Source: Psilocybe azurescens (Eukaryota; Basidiomycota; Agaricomycetes; Agaricales; Agrocybaceae). From it: DNA of 64,000 nt. This document shows positions 1 to 12,706 of this stretch, one piece after another. The stretch is taken from positions 186,001 through 250,000 of the forward strand of contig JAJIRX010000721.1 of the NCBI GenBank assembly GCA_023853785.1, in the 5' to 3' direction. The translations under genes were made by a program, and so were the position numbers. The notes beneath the pieces were generated by a model. It was not told where the DNA came from. It saw nothing but the letters and a program-made list of their open reading frames with translations, and ran no database searches. Each line of letters starts with the position of its first letter. The first letter of the stretch is position 1.

Positions 1-334
1 GCGCTCTGGGGGTGGTACAATGCTATTGCTTTAGCGGCGATGGGAGTTTTCTGAGAAGGATGCCGAGGAGTGTTTTCCCAATGAGATTGGTATCAGTTTA
101 GATGGAAGGGGAAGCAATGACACATCGTTCGCAAGGAAAGACGAGTAAGTAGAGGGTGAGGGTGAAAAACGGGGTTAGAGAAAGGATAGTGGTGGTTCTG
201 CTGTCTGACAAAGACCCGCATGTGAATTTATAACCGGGTTCCGGGTTTTAGTCGTCGATCGATGATTACATTCCTAAAGCTTAAATGTCCCTCCACCATC
301 CACGTCCCCCGCCTATTCCCCACATTCTTATAGC
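1..334. other. 5' edge and upstream region of hydrolase gene
   Basis: No coding sequence could be supported here. An AT-rich tataa-like stretch near 224-230 lies about 105 bases before the ATG at 335 and could be the core promoter of the hydrolase gene; this is a guess from position only. Confidence 0.3.
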
Positions 335-2718
335 ATGAAATCCAACTCATATCCCGAATCAACGCCTTACAAATGGGATCCCACCCCTGTGCGCGTCCCC
401 CTCCCCATCTACCCGCCACCTGAGCCCCTGCCCCACCCATTACCCGCCCTACCATCCCCACCTCGCAAACCCATCTTCTCCTCTTCATACACGCTGACCA
501 CTCACCTCTTCCCCGCATGCTATCTGCGCAGCACTCGTCCTGTACCAATTCCGGCACCCCCACCCCCCGGCGTATCGAAGGAGGAGAGAAAACGTATTCT
601 GAAGGAGACGAGAGCGGAGTTGGATAGGTTTAGGAGTGTGAAAGAGACGGATGGATATCCGCGCGTGTTGTGGAATTGTGTGAATCGGTATGTTAAAGAT
701 GGGAAACAGAATGGAACAGGGATTACACTATTCTTCGCGCACGCGAATGGGTTTCCTAAGGAGGTGCGTTTCATGAACTCTGCAGTCTGTATAGAGTGTT
801 TTTGAAGGGCTTTGGTGCAGATATTCGAACCGACGCTTGGGCATCTTCTCTCTTCACCTGTTTCCAGTGTGATCGACGAGGTGTGGGTATGGGAGTCTAT
901 CCAGCACGGAGACGCAGCGGTCGTCAACGCAGCCTCTGCTTCTGGATTGTGTACGTCTCTCTGCCTCACCATACGTCATCCGCTCTAAACTGCACATTCT
1001 CTGTAAGTCGACTGGCAAGATAATGGACGAGATATCGCCAACTTCCTCCTCCACTTCATGCCTTCATCCGCCACTGCATCGACACTGCCCACACATCTCT
1101 CGCGTGTCTCTCAGGAATGCACTGAACGACGCGCACGCGACGGGTTCGCGGCGCGTAAACTCGTCGCTGCCGGCCACTCGTATGGCGGGTGCACTTCGTT
1201 AGTACTCATCAATTCTTTTATTGCATAATACGTATCTTACATCTCAATTCTTTCTTCTACTACACTGTAATCACTTCGATCCCAATCCGACGATTCGACA
1301 CGTCTCCGCATTTGTTCACCCATCTGATTGGACCCGCCTGCGTCTTCATCTGTTCTTGTTTTATTAACTCTGCACGGCTCTGCTCGACCTCCGTCACTCG
1401 ACTGTACCTGCTTATATCTTCTTTAACCCTTCTCCACTACCCAATCACAGAGCACTAGCGGCTATCCTCTATCCCAGCCTCTTCACAGCGCTCTACCTCA
1501 TCGACCCCGTTATTCTCAAACCAGGCCCCGCCCCCTCTCTCCCCGCTGGTATGTCCCCTTCGCCGGATATTACGCTCGGTGCGCTGAGTAGGAGAGATGG
1601 ATGGGAGAGTCGGTAAGTGTCTTTTTCGTTTCTTTTGAGTGTTGCTTTCTTTCTTTCTTTCTTGTTGAAAAAATGGGTAGTGTGTAAATTTCTACACTCG
1701 CTGGAACGGCGATCTATTCTGCTCTCTCTGTATACTGACTGTTGATCCTCTGATCGTATCTCATCTTGTTCTTGTTCTTGTTCTTATTCAAACTATCTTC
1801 GATTCAATCTTGACTCTGGCCGCACATGACGCTGACTTCAAAAATCCTCATCTCTATAGCGAAGAAGCATTCGCTTCATTCTCCCAGAACCCGTTTTTTA
1901 AAGCCTGGGATCCCGCTGTGCTAAAAGTCTACGTCGAGTGCGGGACGCACTTCGTCTCCGAGCCCGCGCCCTCTTCTTTGCTGCCCCAGCCCATGGCAGA
2001 CAAGAAAAAGACGCTCAAGCTCAAAATGCCAGGGGTGCTCGAAGCCTCGGTCTTCGCGGAGGTGCACACCGAGAAAGAGGTGTTTCATTTGCTTGGGTGG
2101 GGTGGATTTGAGGGGCTGTCTGCGTCCAGGTCTTCGTCATCGCTGTCGGTCTCTTCCTCCGGCTCATCCTCACCAAATGCAAACGAGAAGAAACAGAAGA
2201 AGACGATAGACGACGTCCCTATACGATGGTGTGTGCCCGGCAAACCGGGCGCGCGGGAGCTGCGCGATGAGATTGGGGGCACGCGCGAACGCGTGTGGGT
2301 CAGGTCCATGCGCGCGCATTGGGCGGAGAGCGGTGCGGGTGCGGGTGTGAGGGATACGAATGTGCGGATTCTTGGGGGCGGGCATTTGGTGAGTCTGAGC
2401 ACTCTGTTGTTTTTTTTCTTCTTTTTCCTTGTTCGGTGATGTTTTAATAGGCGGCTAATGACTTTGTGCTGCATTGTAGATACCGCAGGAAGCGCCGAAA
2501 GAGCTTGGTATGTAGTATTTTATCCTCCGTTTTTGCTTACTGTCCATTTGCTGACCTTGTTCTCTCTCTCTCTGTTGGTTACTTGACTCTTTTTATTGCT
2601 TTCAGCTGAGGACTTGGGAGAGTACATTCTGGAACTTTCTTCCTTTGGGCCTTCGTCCTTATTTTCTCCTCCTCCCATGCCAGTACCACAGCATGCAGTT
2701 GTTAAGGCGGGTCTGTAG
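335..2718 (+). CDS. alpha/beta hydrolase (Lpx1/toxin-biosynthesis-protein-like)
   Basis: Seven exons join in phase: 335-763, 821-950, 1008-1197, 1451-1612, 1860-2388, 2480-2507 and 2606-2718, giving about 526 residues. The nucleophile elbow GHSYGG lies at the end of the third exon, and a late GGGHL segment supplies the likely catalytic histidine. FFAHANGFPKE and DWQDNGRDIANFLLH are typical of the fungal hydrolases related to peroxisomal Lpx1 and to so-called toxin biosynthesis proteins. The family acts on ester or lipid-like substrates; the actual substrate cannot be read from sequence. The first 70 residues are proline-rich. A serine-rich insert sits before the last exons. The C-terminus ends in AGL, which is not a canonical PTS1, so peroxisomal location is not supported. 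The fourth intron is long (247 nt). Confidence 0.8.
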
Positions 2719-3733
2719 ATTAAGATTAAGATCAAGTTGTGGCCCCGGTGGACCTGCGATCGTCCTGGGTCGTGTTCGTGTTGGTCAAAGGCGGATGCTT
2801 GCCGACTCAGCAGCTACTACTCTAGAAGTTGACCCGTGAAACCGCGTCGATGCACGAAGTGACTCTCGGACTACGGCGCTCCGTTTAGCTGGAGCCTTTG
2901 TAGCACGGAAATTAGTGTGGTATAGATCCTTTAGAGTATGTGAAAGAGTGGACATTTTTAAGAGGCCCCTGTAGACGACGCAGGCTCGGGATGCACCCGA
3001 GTTGGTCATGCAGAAAATCAGGATGCAAGGCAGTATAAAACTGGTCAGAGACCCCAATTTTAAGGTGGTTCGATTGCCAGACGCATACATTCGACTTCGT
3101 AGTTTGGGGTAAAGTCGAGGTAGGGTCGTAAGGTTCCCCGCTAGTGCTGAGCCAATCAGCGGGCCCCATTCCTTCTCACGCCAATATTGCAAAATTGCGA
3201 CAACGAGGCGACAGTAACTTGCAAAAACTCTTGCCGCAACTTGGTCGCAACCACCATCGTATTTTGTATGGTAAGGCTTCCTGACGCCTTATATCTTCAG
3301 ATTCCAACCCTTAACAGCCACCTCCGAAAAATGGGAGGCCAATTATCGACTCGGAGGACCCTGACCTCCTAACTAGTAACGACCTGTACAGTTGGGGTTT
3401 ACATAACAAGCTCCCTGAAAGCCCCTACCTCGTGCACAATACTATAAAGTTTTCTGCCACGGTGCGGATCTCCAGCTTAAGATTCTCCCCCCCCCAACCG
3501 TGAACATCAGCACCGTTTCAAAGTTTTCTTTATCACAGAAAAACTGACCCGTCTCGGTGCTTTTGAACCGTGCTAGTCCAGATCTGGGCCATCGCAAGCA
3601 ACACTTCTCTACAGACCACTATCTTACTTTTTTGTCTTTCTTCCTACAGGTATGTACGGTTGATGACTATGGACGCGTGTTTTTGACGCTGCTTTCTCTC
3701 TTCTTCTTCATTGAGGAGTCAGGTACAGTGCAA
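2719..3733. other. intergenic region
   Basis: No convincing gene. Short frames on both strands lack homology-like composition or splice support. A run of nine C (about 3487-3495) and pyrimidine-rich sequence precede the TPR gene. It probably holds the 3' UTR of the hydrolase and the promoter of the TPR gene. Confidence 0.4.
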
Positions 3734-6026
3734 ATGCCACCTAAGGATTCTAGCTGTAACCGGAACGCCGAGGATCTCAAGACCCAGGGGAACGAGCTCT
3801 TCCAACAAAAACAGTATCAGCCAGCGCACCGCAAGTATACTGAAGCGATCAAAGCAGATCCGACCAATGCTGTTTACTACGCTAATCGCGCTGCGTGTAG
3901 CTTGGCTTCGAAAGAGTATGTGCCACTTTTTCTTTCGCGAATGCACTTCATCACACTTCGATCATGTCCGTCAGGTATTTGGATGCTGCAGCTGACGCAA
4001 GAAAGGTGTGCGCATCCCTATTTTGATTGCGCTGCCTCCACGCCGAGTCACTGATGCATCCCATGACCTCGCTAGGCCACTGAGCTAGACCCAAACTACG
4101 CGAAAGCGTGGTCAAGGCTCGCAACCGCTTCTCACCAACTTGCGTTGTATGGCAAGAGTGTCAATGCATGGGAAACCGCGCTGAAGTGCCTCCCTCCCTT
4201 GGAGCAATCAAGCGAAACCGACAAGAAGCTTCGTGCTCAGTTTACAGCTGGTTTGGCGGAGGCGCAGAAGGATAAGGACACGCCCTTCATACAAGATGAG
4301 ACGATGCGACATGTCCCTGCGGGCCAGCAGATGCCGTGGCACAGAGCAGCAGCCATGGAATCTGAGTTGATCGCCCAACAGAAAGTATCTAGTGTTCGTT
4401 GAACTTCAATTTACTCTATGAGTGTTACTTCAGAAGATCTGACGCTGCGTCTTTCTCTCCCCTGGGTATTTCTCTACTTCAGGCATTCATGATCTTACAA
4501 GCCCACCGCGTTAGTGCAGTCGCGGTTATCAACGTTCTCGGTCACTTAATATGCTAACATCTTCCAGGAATTTAAAGAAGGAGTCACCTCTATGAAGAAG
4601 TTGGAAAAGACCATTACGGCAGACGGAAAGTCTAGATACATGGGAAAGGCAGATGTAAGTGTTTCCGTGGTTGCTTATACTATTTTGTTCAGCTTATTCA
4701 CGTAATCATCAGACACTCGTGCATATCTCCAACGCAGTGATGCGAGACTCTCGTGTATTTCATTTTGATACTTCGGATTGGATCATCAAATATAACGAAT
4801 AAGGTTCGTCGGTTTTTGAAATTTCCATTCGTCGGTTTAATTAGTGGGTTGTTTTCGCCAGTGATATTCGAAGCAGAACTTCACAAAGCTTGGGTACATG
4901 GGGAGCTAAAACAATCAAAGAAGAAGCTCCTAAGCGCCTCAAACGTGAAGGATGGCACAAAGTCCGTCCTGCGTTAAGCACTACCATTCGGTATGTTCTG
5001 ACACATTCACCTAACTCTTTCTATAAGACGACAGTGTTTTTCTAGTGCATGGCTGATGTGCGGTCTATTGTCCAAAGTCACTGGAAAGTATGCAACTTCC
5101 ATAGAGTACTACTCCCGTACACTCGACGTCCTTGAATGGGGTGCGCGTACATGGCAAAAAGTGTCCGCCGCCGACCGTGGAGTGATATTCTCTAAAACGT
5201 TCATTCGAGGGGCGAGGCGTATGAAGTTGGCGGCTATGCACTCGGTGATTCCTACTCGTTCTTGGTCATTGAAATGAGACTGATTTTTTCTGTGTCAATA
5301 AGTGTGTTATAAACAAGGTGCAAGGCATAGATATTACAAGCGATGAAATGGCAGATTTTGCCCGCGAACTCATCGCAGAGACAGACGCTAATCCGCCAGA
5401 TGTCGCAGATGAGCCTCTCGACATCGGCTTCGCGGGTTCATTTTGGATGTATCCAAAAGGCGACGCTCTCTCGTTCGTCTCTTTATATCCCTGCCTGTTA
5501 AATGAGTCGCTAAATCTGACTGGGTCTTGCTTTTCAAGTGTCCTTGCCTGGCATTACATGCAACTGGGGCATAACTCAACCACTTCTGAGGGCGCCCAAG
5601 CTGCATACTCGCAATCCGCAGAATACTACATACAAGCCGCCCAAAGCTACCCACTTGATGAGGAACAGACGATTGTCTTCTACAAAGCCGCGCTCGAGGC
5701 CTACTGGTTCTCGCCCAAAGGCAAGAAACTGGAAGACATGATCCCCTTGTTTTTTCTTATCTCTGAGCAACTTCCCCATGTCACGAAAATCTGGGAACAT
5801 TCTGAGGACGCAATAGGTCGAGATGCTCAATTGATGCAGGCCCTTAACTTTTGGAAACGATGTGAGGATGCTTTGAAATGCGGGAAGATTGCCTTGGATA
5901 TGTTAGTCAAACCGAAGGAGATTGTGAGTAGAAGCATTTTGATTTGCGGTCACCGATATGCTTATATTCGACTCGTTTTTCCAGGAGCACAAGACAAAGT
6001 GGAAAGGAAATTTTGTTTATATCTGA
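3734..6026 (+). pseudogene. TPR-domain protein, frame broken by a stop and a one-base shift
   Basis: The N-terminus carries tetratricopeptide repeats (GNELFQQKQYQPAHRKYTEA, then a helix ending in LDPNYAKAW), so a scaffold or protein-protein role is expected. A central acidic linker and a long C-terminal helical region follow, with AWLMCGLL, EYYSRTLDVLEWG and EAYWFSPKGKK. Many small introns splice in phase, including 3917-3974, and the last exon ends with EHKTKWKGNFVYI and TGA at 6024-6026. Two faults stand out. TAA at 4800-4802 replaces a codon just before a phase-1 donor. The frame also shifts by one base at the GGGG run 4900-4903, after which KEEAPKRLKREGW reads on. The rest of the frame is clean, so this is either a young pseudogene or a gene affected by sequence error. 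The family is recognised as TPR; the specific function is unknown. Confidence 0.7.
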
Positions 6027-6457
6027 TGTAATACACCGGCCTCGGTTTTGAGACGTTCATTGACTCACGCCTACCTGACGGCAATGGGATTGTTAATGTT
6101 ATTTTTGATGCTTATTGTGTTCTCTGGCAAGCAAATTGCGAATGCAGCTCTACTGTGACGGGCGCCTGCGCAAAGTTTCGGCCAGTATTTCCCCTATAAT
6201 ACACTCAGTCTCTCTCATGAATGGTCTTTTTGACGACCAATCCGTTGTGTTGTGGGAGCCACGCCGGGTTATCCGTGCTATCCTTAAAAATATGCCAGCG
6301 CCCAATAGGGGCTCCGGCACTTGCCGATAGCGTGCCATAAGTCAACCAAACAGTTTTGCAAATTCTTTGTCTAAGTACCTTGTCGTGTAAGTTTGCCGTG
6401 GTTATTGCACTGCCTTTATAGGGATTGTAATACCACATATCTAGTGCAATAAGTTCT
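6027..6457. other. intergenic region
   Basis: Between the TPR gene and the next gene I see no supported coding sequence. The short frames here overlap on both strands and have no splice context. Confidence 0.35.
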
Positions 6458-7718
6458 ATGCCGGAGGACTCTTTCCAAACTCAACCTGTTCAACACGAAC
6501 GGGTCCGAGATCCATATCCCAACCTCAATTTTACGGTACATGAATACCACCTCAATTCGGTGTCTCCCTTGCGTGCGTCTCAACAATGGGCAGTGAGAGA
6601 GGGTTACAACACTATCAAATGTGCTATCTCTGGAGATGCGGAATGGAAGTCTATGAAATACAATCCAATCGATGTCAAAGTCAAAAAATGTCGGTCGCTC
6701 TGTTGCGCTTTCCAGCTGTATCTGATGTAGGACTGGGCCATTTCAAGGCAACACGTACATGTTCAACATGGTACCACCAATATCTTTATCCCCCAAGGAA
6801 ACTTCGCGAGCGTTGAAGGAATGGGGGTCAGACGCCACAGAGGACGAAGTTTTTATACTTGGCACCCTTGACGAGTTCCAGTGTTCAGATTTGAGGCACA
6901 TCTTTCGAGGAGCCGAAATAACACCATACGCGGCGACATCGAGCTCAAACGTGGCAGCTAAACGGAATGGAGTCGAAACATCTTTGATGGAACGGGAAGT
7001 TGAGGAAAAACGACTTAAAATTGGTTCATTATTTCGCGTTATTCCCCAGGTTAATTTTCACTATGCCTTCCATTTTATTGTGTTAACGCGTCCTTATATG
7101 CAGCCCCATCTGTATCCGACATCATCTGACCCGAAAAAGCGAACTATCAATGGTCAATACGCGAGGTGCAAACCGACCTATATTGCTCCATACACCCCGG
7201 AAACTTATCCTAAAGATACTCGCGTGGGTTGGGTGATCCCCCTTCGTGGATCAGTACCCTGGAGCGACTGCACGTCTGGAGAGGTTTTGGATACTGTCGC
7301 GATGCCTTCTCCTGCTCAACCCGGAATCAAGGACCAGATCTCGTGGACACAGGATGCTATTGTTGAATTTTGGTATTACCTCCTTCAGCTACGAAAAGGC
7401 GGCTCTCTGGGACGCCTGGCTATCTCTTTTCATGCTTCAAAGGGTCACAAGCACGTACCAGAGCCCTCAAACTTAGCCATTGGTACTTCCAAAGTGACAG
7501 GAACTTCGAACGTTCGCCATTCTCCTCGCAACCTTTCGGCTGTCGATTTCATCAAAGTTTACCAGGATGCCTTAGATGCTCCGTTTGTACGGAATGCCAT
7601 TGATGTATTTCGATACCAATGCGCACAAGAACATGGGTTAACGCAACAGATCAGGGTGTTGAAGGGCTCTAGACTTGCTCTCGTGGACGAATTTTCTCAA
7701 GGAATACTGGTTCTCTGA
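6458..7718 (+). CDS. unidentified protein, probably two exons
   Basis: I do not recognise this gene. The first part (from ATG 6458) encodes about 75 residues beginning MPEDSFQTQPVQHERVRDPY. The second part (from about 6750 to TGA 7718) is a 320-residue open frame with evenly spread hydrophobic and charged residues. It has no signal peptide, clear membrane segment or catalytic motif that I can name. The two parts are in different frames and need an intron or shift of length 1 modulo 3 between about 6690 and 6750. No fully consensus donor was found there, so the join is uncertain. The next ATG inside the second part is 6759. It lies head-to-tail behind the TPR gene. It may be lineage-specific or a decayed gene. 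Confidence 0.45.
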
Positions 7719-8100
7719 GATATTCATCGCGCGGGATATCTACATTCCTCGATCTCAAATCTACCTTGTCAGCACGGATGTCTACCTTGTCTGAACTGAT
7801 TGTTGGCTTATCTTGCGAGTCCAGGCAGTCGGATCAACTTCATACCCTCAGAATGTGTCGCTTATGTGCATTAACTACGTTCTTCCCACTCCCTGTGCTT
7901 CTATCTCGGTCACAAGATGATCAATGGTGCCATTGCCATACCCCACATCAATACCACGACTGATTTTATACCACGTATAAATAGACTGCCGGATTCATTG
8001 GCCGACTCCAACCATACCTTAAATCTGTAATCGAGACGAACCGTATAAGAAGGCTGTCGATGACGGAACTGAAGATCACCTTCCTCCTTTTGCTCTTCCA
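7719..8100. other. intergenic region, promoter of MFS gene
   Basis: No gene seen. This stretch should hold the 3' end of the unidentified gene's transcript and the promoter of the transporter that starts at 8101. A tataa-like sequence near 7975 (cgtataaatag) lies about 125 bases upstream of that ATG. Confidence 0.4.
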
Positions 8101-10751
8101 ATGTCTTCGTCTCAAGATTCTCACTCTCCCGACGAAATAGAGAAGACCAGGTCACAACACACGAATAAGGAAGGCATTTTGCACCAGTCAGAACTTGGGC
8201 CCAAGGCGCATAGGAAGCACTTCTTCTCCCCGCTTGATCCTGCATATGCCGACGCTGTGAATCGAGACGCTGAATCGGTTGAATATACCCAAGATGAGGA
8301 GGTAGAGGGATTTTCATGCTTGTATGACCCGATTCACAGTTGATGTGATGGCGTAGCGGGCCGTAAGGAAAAGATCGATAACATCGTTCTGCCTTTGGTC
8401 GTTTGTAGGTTCGTAGTTTCAAAACTATATCATATTTTTCTTGTATCGGGAGTCATTTATTCTCCCCAGCTATATCTGTATGTCAAGTGATTTGATTCAT
8501 GGGTGTGGCAATAGAGCTGAAATCGGCCTGGATCGAAGTCAATCAATTTGGTGAGTTGTTTTTATGTCAAATCCAGCATGCAGCATGTTGAAGATGTGAT
8601 ATACCAGATCGGACGAACATGTAAGTGGCATTTATCGTGTCAATCTTTCCATTCTCACCTACTTCGTTAAAAAGTGGAAACGCACACGTTATCGATGCCT
8701 TCAACAGCAACTTCGTGAGTCTGACCCATATTTGACTTGTTTTTCTATCTCAGGTCATTCAGGGGATTACCAATAACAACAAATGGACTCTTGTTCTGAG
8801 TATATTCTACGTGGGATATTGTGAGTGTAGTAGCTGGCTATCAACACCAGGTGCTAAGGACGAATAGGTCTCTTGGAAATGCCTGCAAACGGTACAGATC
8901 TTGCGAATTTTCACATGTTCATGGCATCTGATCGATACCATAGTTCTTCAACGACACATTGGGGCCAATCGCTTGTAAGGTTCTTCACCCTTGGTTGGGT
9001 TTGTGCCTGATTTGGTGCAGCTTCTTCCTTTCGTTGACCTTTTGGGGTTTGTCATCCCTCTCTGTCGTATACGCTAAAGGATATGCCGGCATCTTGGTCT
9101 TGAGGTGCGAGCCATACTTGTGTCTTCCTATTTTGAATGCCAACTCTTCGCCTGAAGAGTGTTGATGGGGATCGGAGAAGCGGGGTACTATGCAGGAATG
9201 ATCTATTATTTATCATTCTGGTACAAACGGTATGCCATCATCTTTTCAAGCCGATTAATGGTCGTTATTGAAAGGTTATGGGAAAGGACCGAACTCGCTC
9301 TTCGAATCAGGTTCGTCTTTCTGTCGCTAGTCTGGCCGTTAATTAAACTACAGCGCAGTCTTTGTATGACAGGGACTCTTCCAGGTGCCATTGGAGTTCG
9401 TATTGCATCTCTCTGGCGTAAATCATGGTAGATAATGTGCTTATCAGGGTCTACTTGCCTTTGGGTTGGTTCGCGCTCACACCTCTCTACTTACCGGGTA
9501 GGTCACATGTGTTAGATTGAGGATAAACCGTTGATCATCCGTTCCACGCAGATGGCAATTCCTCTTCCTTGTATGTTTCTCGTCCTAGTCATGGAATCTA
9601 CATGCTGACTAGTGATTAGGTTGAAGCTATTCCAACCATGATTATGGCCGTGATGATTCTCTTCTTTTTACCCTCGTTTCCCTTCTCTGCGAGCTTTCTT
9701 AGTCCGAGAGAAAGAGCCATTGCACAGGCACGGCTGAACAGGGATCATAAGCCTCAATCTCATGGAGGAATGAATGGCTGGGTTGGCTTTAAAGCCATTA
9801 TTTCTGATATTAATGCGTGGCTTTTCATGTTAATCTATGCGAGCTGTGAGAGTTTCCATCTTCTCGCAGACACATCGATTTTTTACTCATGTAGCCAGTC
9901 AACGTTGGAGTTGCTACGATCTCCTACTTTCTACCAACAGCAAGTGCTCTCCCTTCTATTTTTGGAATATGACTTCGAACGCAATCAATATTTAGCTGAT
10001 AAAAAACCTGGGCTTTTCCTCCATTAACGCACAAGGCATGACAGTGGCTCCTTATGTCATAGGATGGTTCATGGTCTTCCTACAAGCGTTGCACAGTGAT
10101 CGTACACGAGACAGAGGGTATCACATCATGGCATCTTGCGCTGTCTCCTTTATTGGATACATAATATTGGCCACCTCCGTGCAAAAAGCGTCGGTGCTGC
10201 ATACTTTGCCCTGTTTCTAGTGGTGGGCGGAAATTACAGTCTTTTCCCGCTTGTGATGTAAGACGCCCTTTTATGAGATTTTGTATTTCTGCTTATCTTT
10301 GTTGAATGCTTAGGAGCTGGGCAGCCAATGCATTCTCGCCCACCTCAAAGCGGGGAGTCGGGACTGCCTTCATCGTTTCGATATCAAACTGTGTTTCCAT
10401 GTAAGTCCTTGAATTAAACATTTATTCGTACGCGATTAAACTGTTTTGGGTGTGCAGTGCATCCCCACAGATCTACTTTGACCCTGAAGATTCTTTTAGA
10501 AAAGGTCATGCGATCTCTGCAGGGTACGGCTTCTTATCTGCTATCACGGTATAAAACATGACTGATGCTGCTAAAGATGTCTGTTGCTCGCCTTCCTTGC
10601 CGCGTTTAGTTTGCGAACACGATTAAGCCTTCTCAACAAACGTAATGCTCAAAGGTTATCTTCATTATCAAAGAACGAACACGAGAAAGTCGATAATCAA
10701 GTGGATGAGGAGATCTGGGATAATGATCCCCGTTATGTCTTCATGACCTGA
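8101..10751 (+). CDS. MFS transporter, allantoate permease (Dal5/ACS) family
   Basis: Exons spread over 2.6 kb spell a typical fungal anion:cation symporter of the Dal5/Tna1 type, expected in the plasma membrane with about 12 membrane helices. Family blocks are visible in order: KIDNIVLPLVV (TM1), DRTN plus IGNAHVIDAFNSNF, LSIFYVGYCLLEMPANVL (TM2), TFWGLSSLSVVYAKGYAGIL, GEAGYYAGMIYYLSFWYKR, the TM5-6 block GLLAFGLVRAH, then GFSSINAQGMTVAPY and a C-terminus ending DNDPRYVFMT. The family imports small carboxylates or amides such as allantoate, nicotinate or panthothenate; the substrate here is unknown. The DRTN piece is a 13-nt exon (8608-8620). One intron (9950-9995) starts with GC. The frame before KIDNIV is off by one base at an AAAA run (8369-8372), and the short exon that ends TM1 was not resolved. 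Confidence 0.8.
8608..8620 (+). other. 13-nt micro-exon in MFS gene
   Basis: The exon is flanked by ...ataccag and gtaagt. Spliced between a phase-1 donor and the exon at 8675-8714 it gives DRTN followed by IGNAH, the signature after TM1 in this family. The phases of both neighbours require exactly this exon. Confidence 0.6.
9950..9995 (+). other. GC-AG intron in MFS gene
   Basis: The 46-nt intron begins gcaagt and ends tttag. Only this choice joins VGVATISYFLPT to LIKNLGFSSINAQG in frame; no GT donor nearby does so. Confidence 0.65.
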
Positions 10752-11022
10752 GCATGAAACCATCAAGCGTTTATATGTACTTCTTACTTACCATCATCAT
10801 AAACTTTGTCAATAAAAGCACACTGAACTGACCTTTTTGGGCGTCCTGCATTTGACAGCCATGGATGTTTTTTTCACGCTTAAGGAAATAATGAAGCACT
10901 ATTTCTGGAAAATCGGTGATCACTGGTTCCGTGGATTTCTGCGATCAACCACCTAATTTATAATCAAGGTATCTCGTGGGCAAGATCATTGCTCTTCTTA
11001 CTCCCCACTCTCAGCTCCAACC

Positions 11023-12706
11023 ATGGTCACACTCACTACGAAAACTAAAGAGACTTTGGATGCGATCCTTGTACGTTTGCTATCATGATGACCAGGGTTG
11101 CAACTAAATATGTTTTCGATTTACGCTTATAGGCACAGGCAGTGGCAGATGGAAAGGTTCCAGGGGCTTCGTTTGTCGTGGGAACTGCGGACGAGGAGCT
11201 TTACTTTGGCGCTGCTGGTCTGACGGCATTCAATGACCCCTCTTCGGGAAAGGTAGATGAGGATAGTATTTTCTGGGTCTGTAGCCATACTAAGCTTCTG
11301 TCAACGGTACGATGAATCCGCTTCCGAGTGGACAAGTCACGAGCTAATCGATCTCTTTTGTTAGGTTGCTGCTCTGCAACTTATCGAAGCAGGGAAACTG
11401 ACTTACGAAACACCTGTCGAAGATATAATTCCCGAACTCAAGGATCCGGTGGTGGTCGATGACATTTCTTCGGAGACCTCAGGGTATAAGCCTGCGCAGA
11501 ACAAAATTCTCATTAAGCATCTACTCAATCACACAAGTGGGCTGTACTACTCGCAGTTAGGAAAGGCGAGCATTGATACCTTGACATTGGGATATACATC
11601 TGCCCCATACAACGGCGATTTCTCAGTGGAACAGTTTTTCAATATCATCAGAGTATGTTTTCGATATCTTATCAATGGTATATGTTGGTACAAACGTATA
11701 TGACTTATTACCTGCAGGATAGATTTCCTTCAGTTCCTTTGGCCTTCGAGCCTGGGACAAACTGTGAGTCGCTTCTGATGCAATTTCACGCAAGGACTAT
11801 GGGTACTCATTGAAGCGCATCATCCTGTAGGGCACTACGGTTGGAGCTGCGATATACTTGGCTTCATCATCGAAAGAACTACAGGGAACTCTCTGCACCA
11901 GTATTGGTATGTCTTGAGCCATCTCGTGATCTCTGTAGATTGATTTATATGGACCTACAACAGTAAAGAACACATTTTCGAGCCGTTGGACATGAAGTCC
12001 GGCTTTTACGTGACCCCCGAGATGAGAAAGAAGCTGGTCAAGCTTACCTATCGAAATAATGAGGGAAACCTGGAGAAATGGGCGGATCAGCTAGGTACCA
12101 TCGAGCCTGATCCTACGAAAGGTACATATAGCGTGGATTTTAATCATTTTTGGATCCAGCTGAACATTATTCTTGCAGCCCATTTCCTTCAAGGAGGTAT
12201 CGGCCTTTATACGACCTTGAAAGACTATCTCGCATTACTTCGTCATCTTCTCCTCGTTAAAGGTACATATCATTCGGTTTGGTTAGTTTTTGTAGGCTGA
12301 CTGTCCAATCTGGAAGAGGGACGTGCAAAGCATCCCATATTAAGCGTTAAGACTGTTTCCAGTTTATTTGAATCTTCAATCCCACCGCAATTTCATAAAA
12401 GTGTCGAGCTGTTCACCGATTGGGAGAATGTCGGGTATGGCATAGGCCTGTGTCTTGCCACTGAAGATTGGCCGGGGCGCAGAAAGAAAGGATCGGGATT
12501 CTGTATGCTACAATCGTTTTTATTTCTCCCGAGTTATCTACTTATTATATCCAGGGTATGGATGGGCAGGAACATACTATTTTCTGGACCCAGAAACAGG
12601 TATCGCAGTCGTGTATGGGACCCAGGTTGTCCCTACCCGTGATCCAGAAGTTATCAAACTTTGGGATCAGCTGGAAAGGGCTTTGTATGCCGCCGAAGGA
12701 ATCTGA
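11023..12706 (+). CDS. beta-lactamase class C-like serine hydrolase/transesterase
   Basis: The protein belongs to the beta-lactamase-related family of penicillin-binding-protein-like esterases that includes EstB and LovD. The start MVTLTTKTKETLDAIL is followed by GASFVVGTADEELYFGAAG. The catalytic SxxK motif is SHTK within FWVCSHTKLLSTVAALQL, and the likely tyrosine of the second motif lies in NWHYGWSCDILGF. A late GYGWAGTYYFLDPETG block matches the third active-site strand. There is no N-terminal signal peptide, so the enzyme is probably intracellular. At least five short introns interrupt it, for example one ending just before GGCACTACGG near 11830. It follows the MFS gene by 271 bases on the same strand. 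Hydrolysis of esters or acyl transfer in secondary metabolism is possible; the substrate is unknown. Confidence 0.82.

Noticed and set aside
2785..3192. 135-codon minus-strand frame
   Set aside because: No recognisable motif, no splice support and overlapping frames on the same strand.
4040..4110. tRNA-like stretch (ctaggccactgagctagac)
   Set aside because: No cloverleaf or B box; the sequence is the intron end and exon of the TPR gene.
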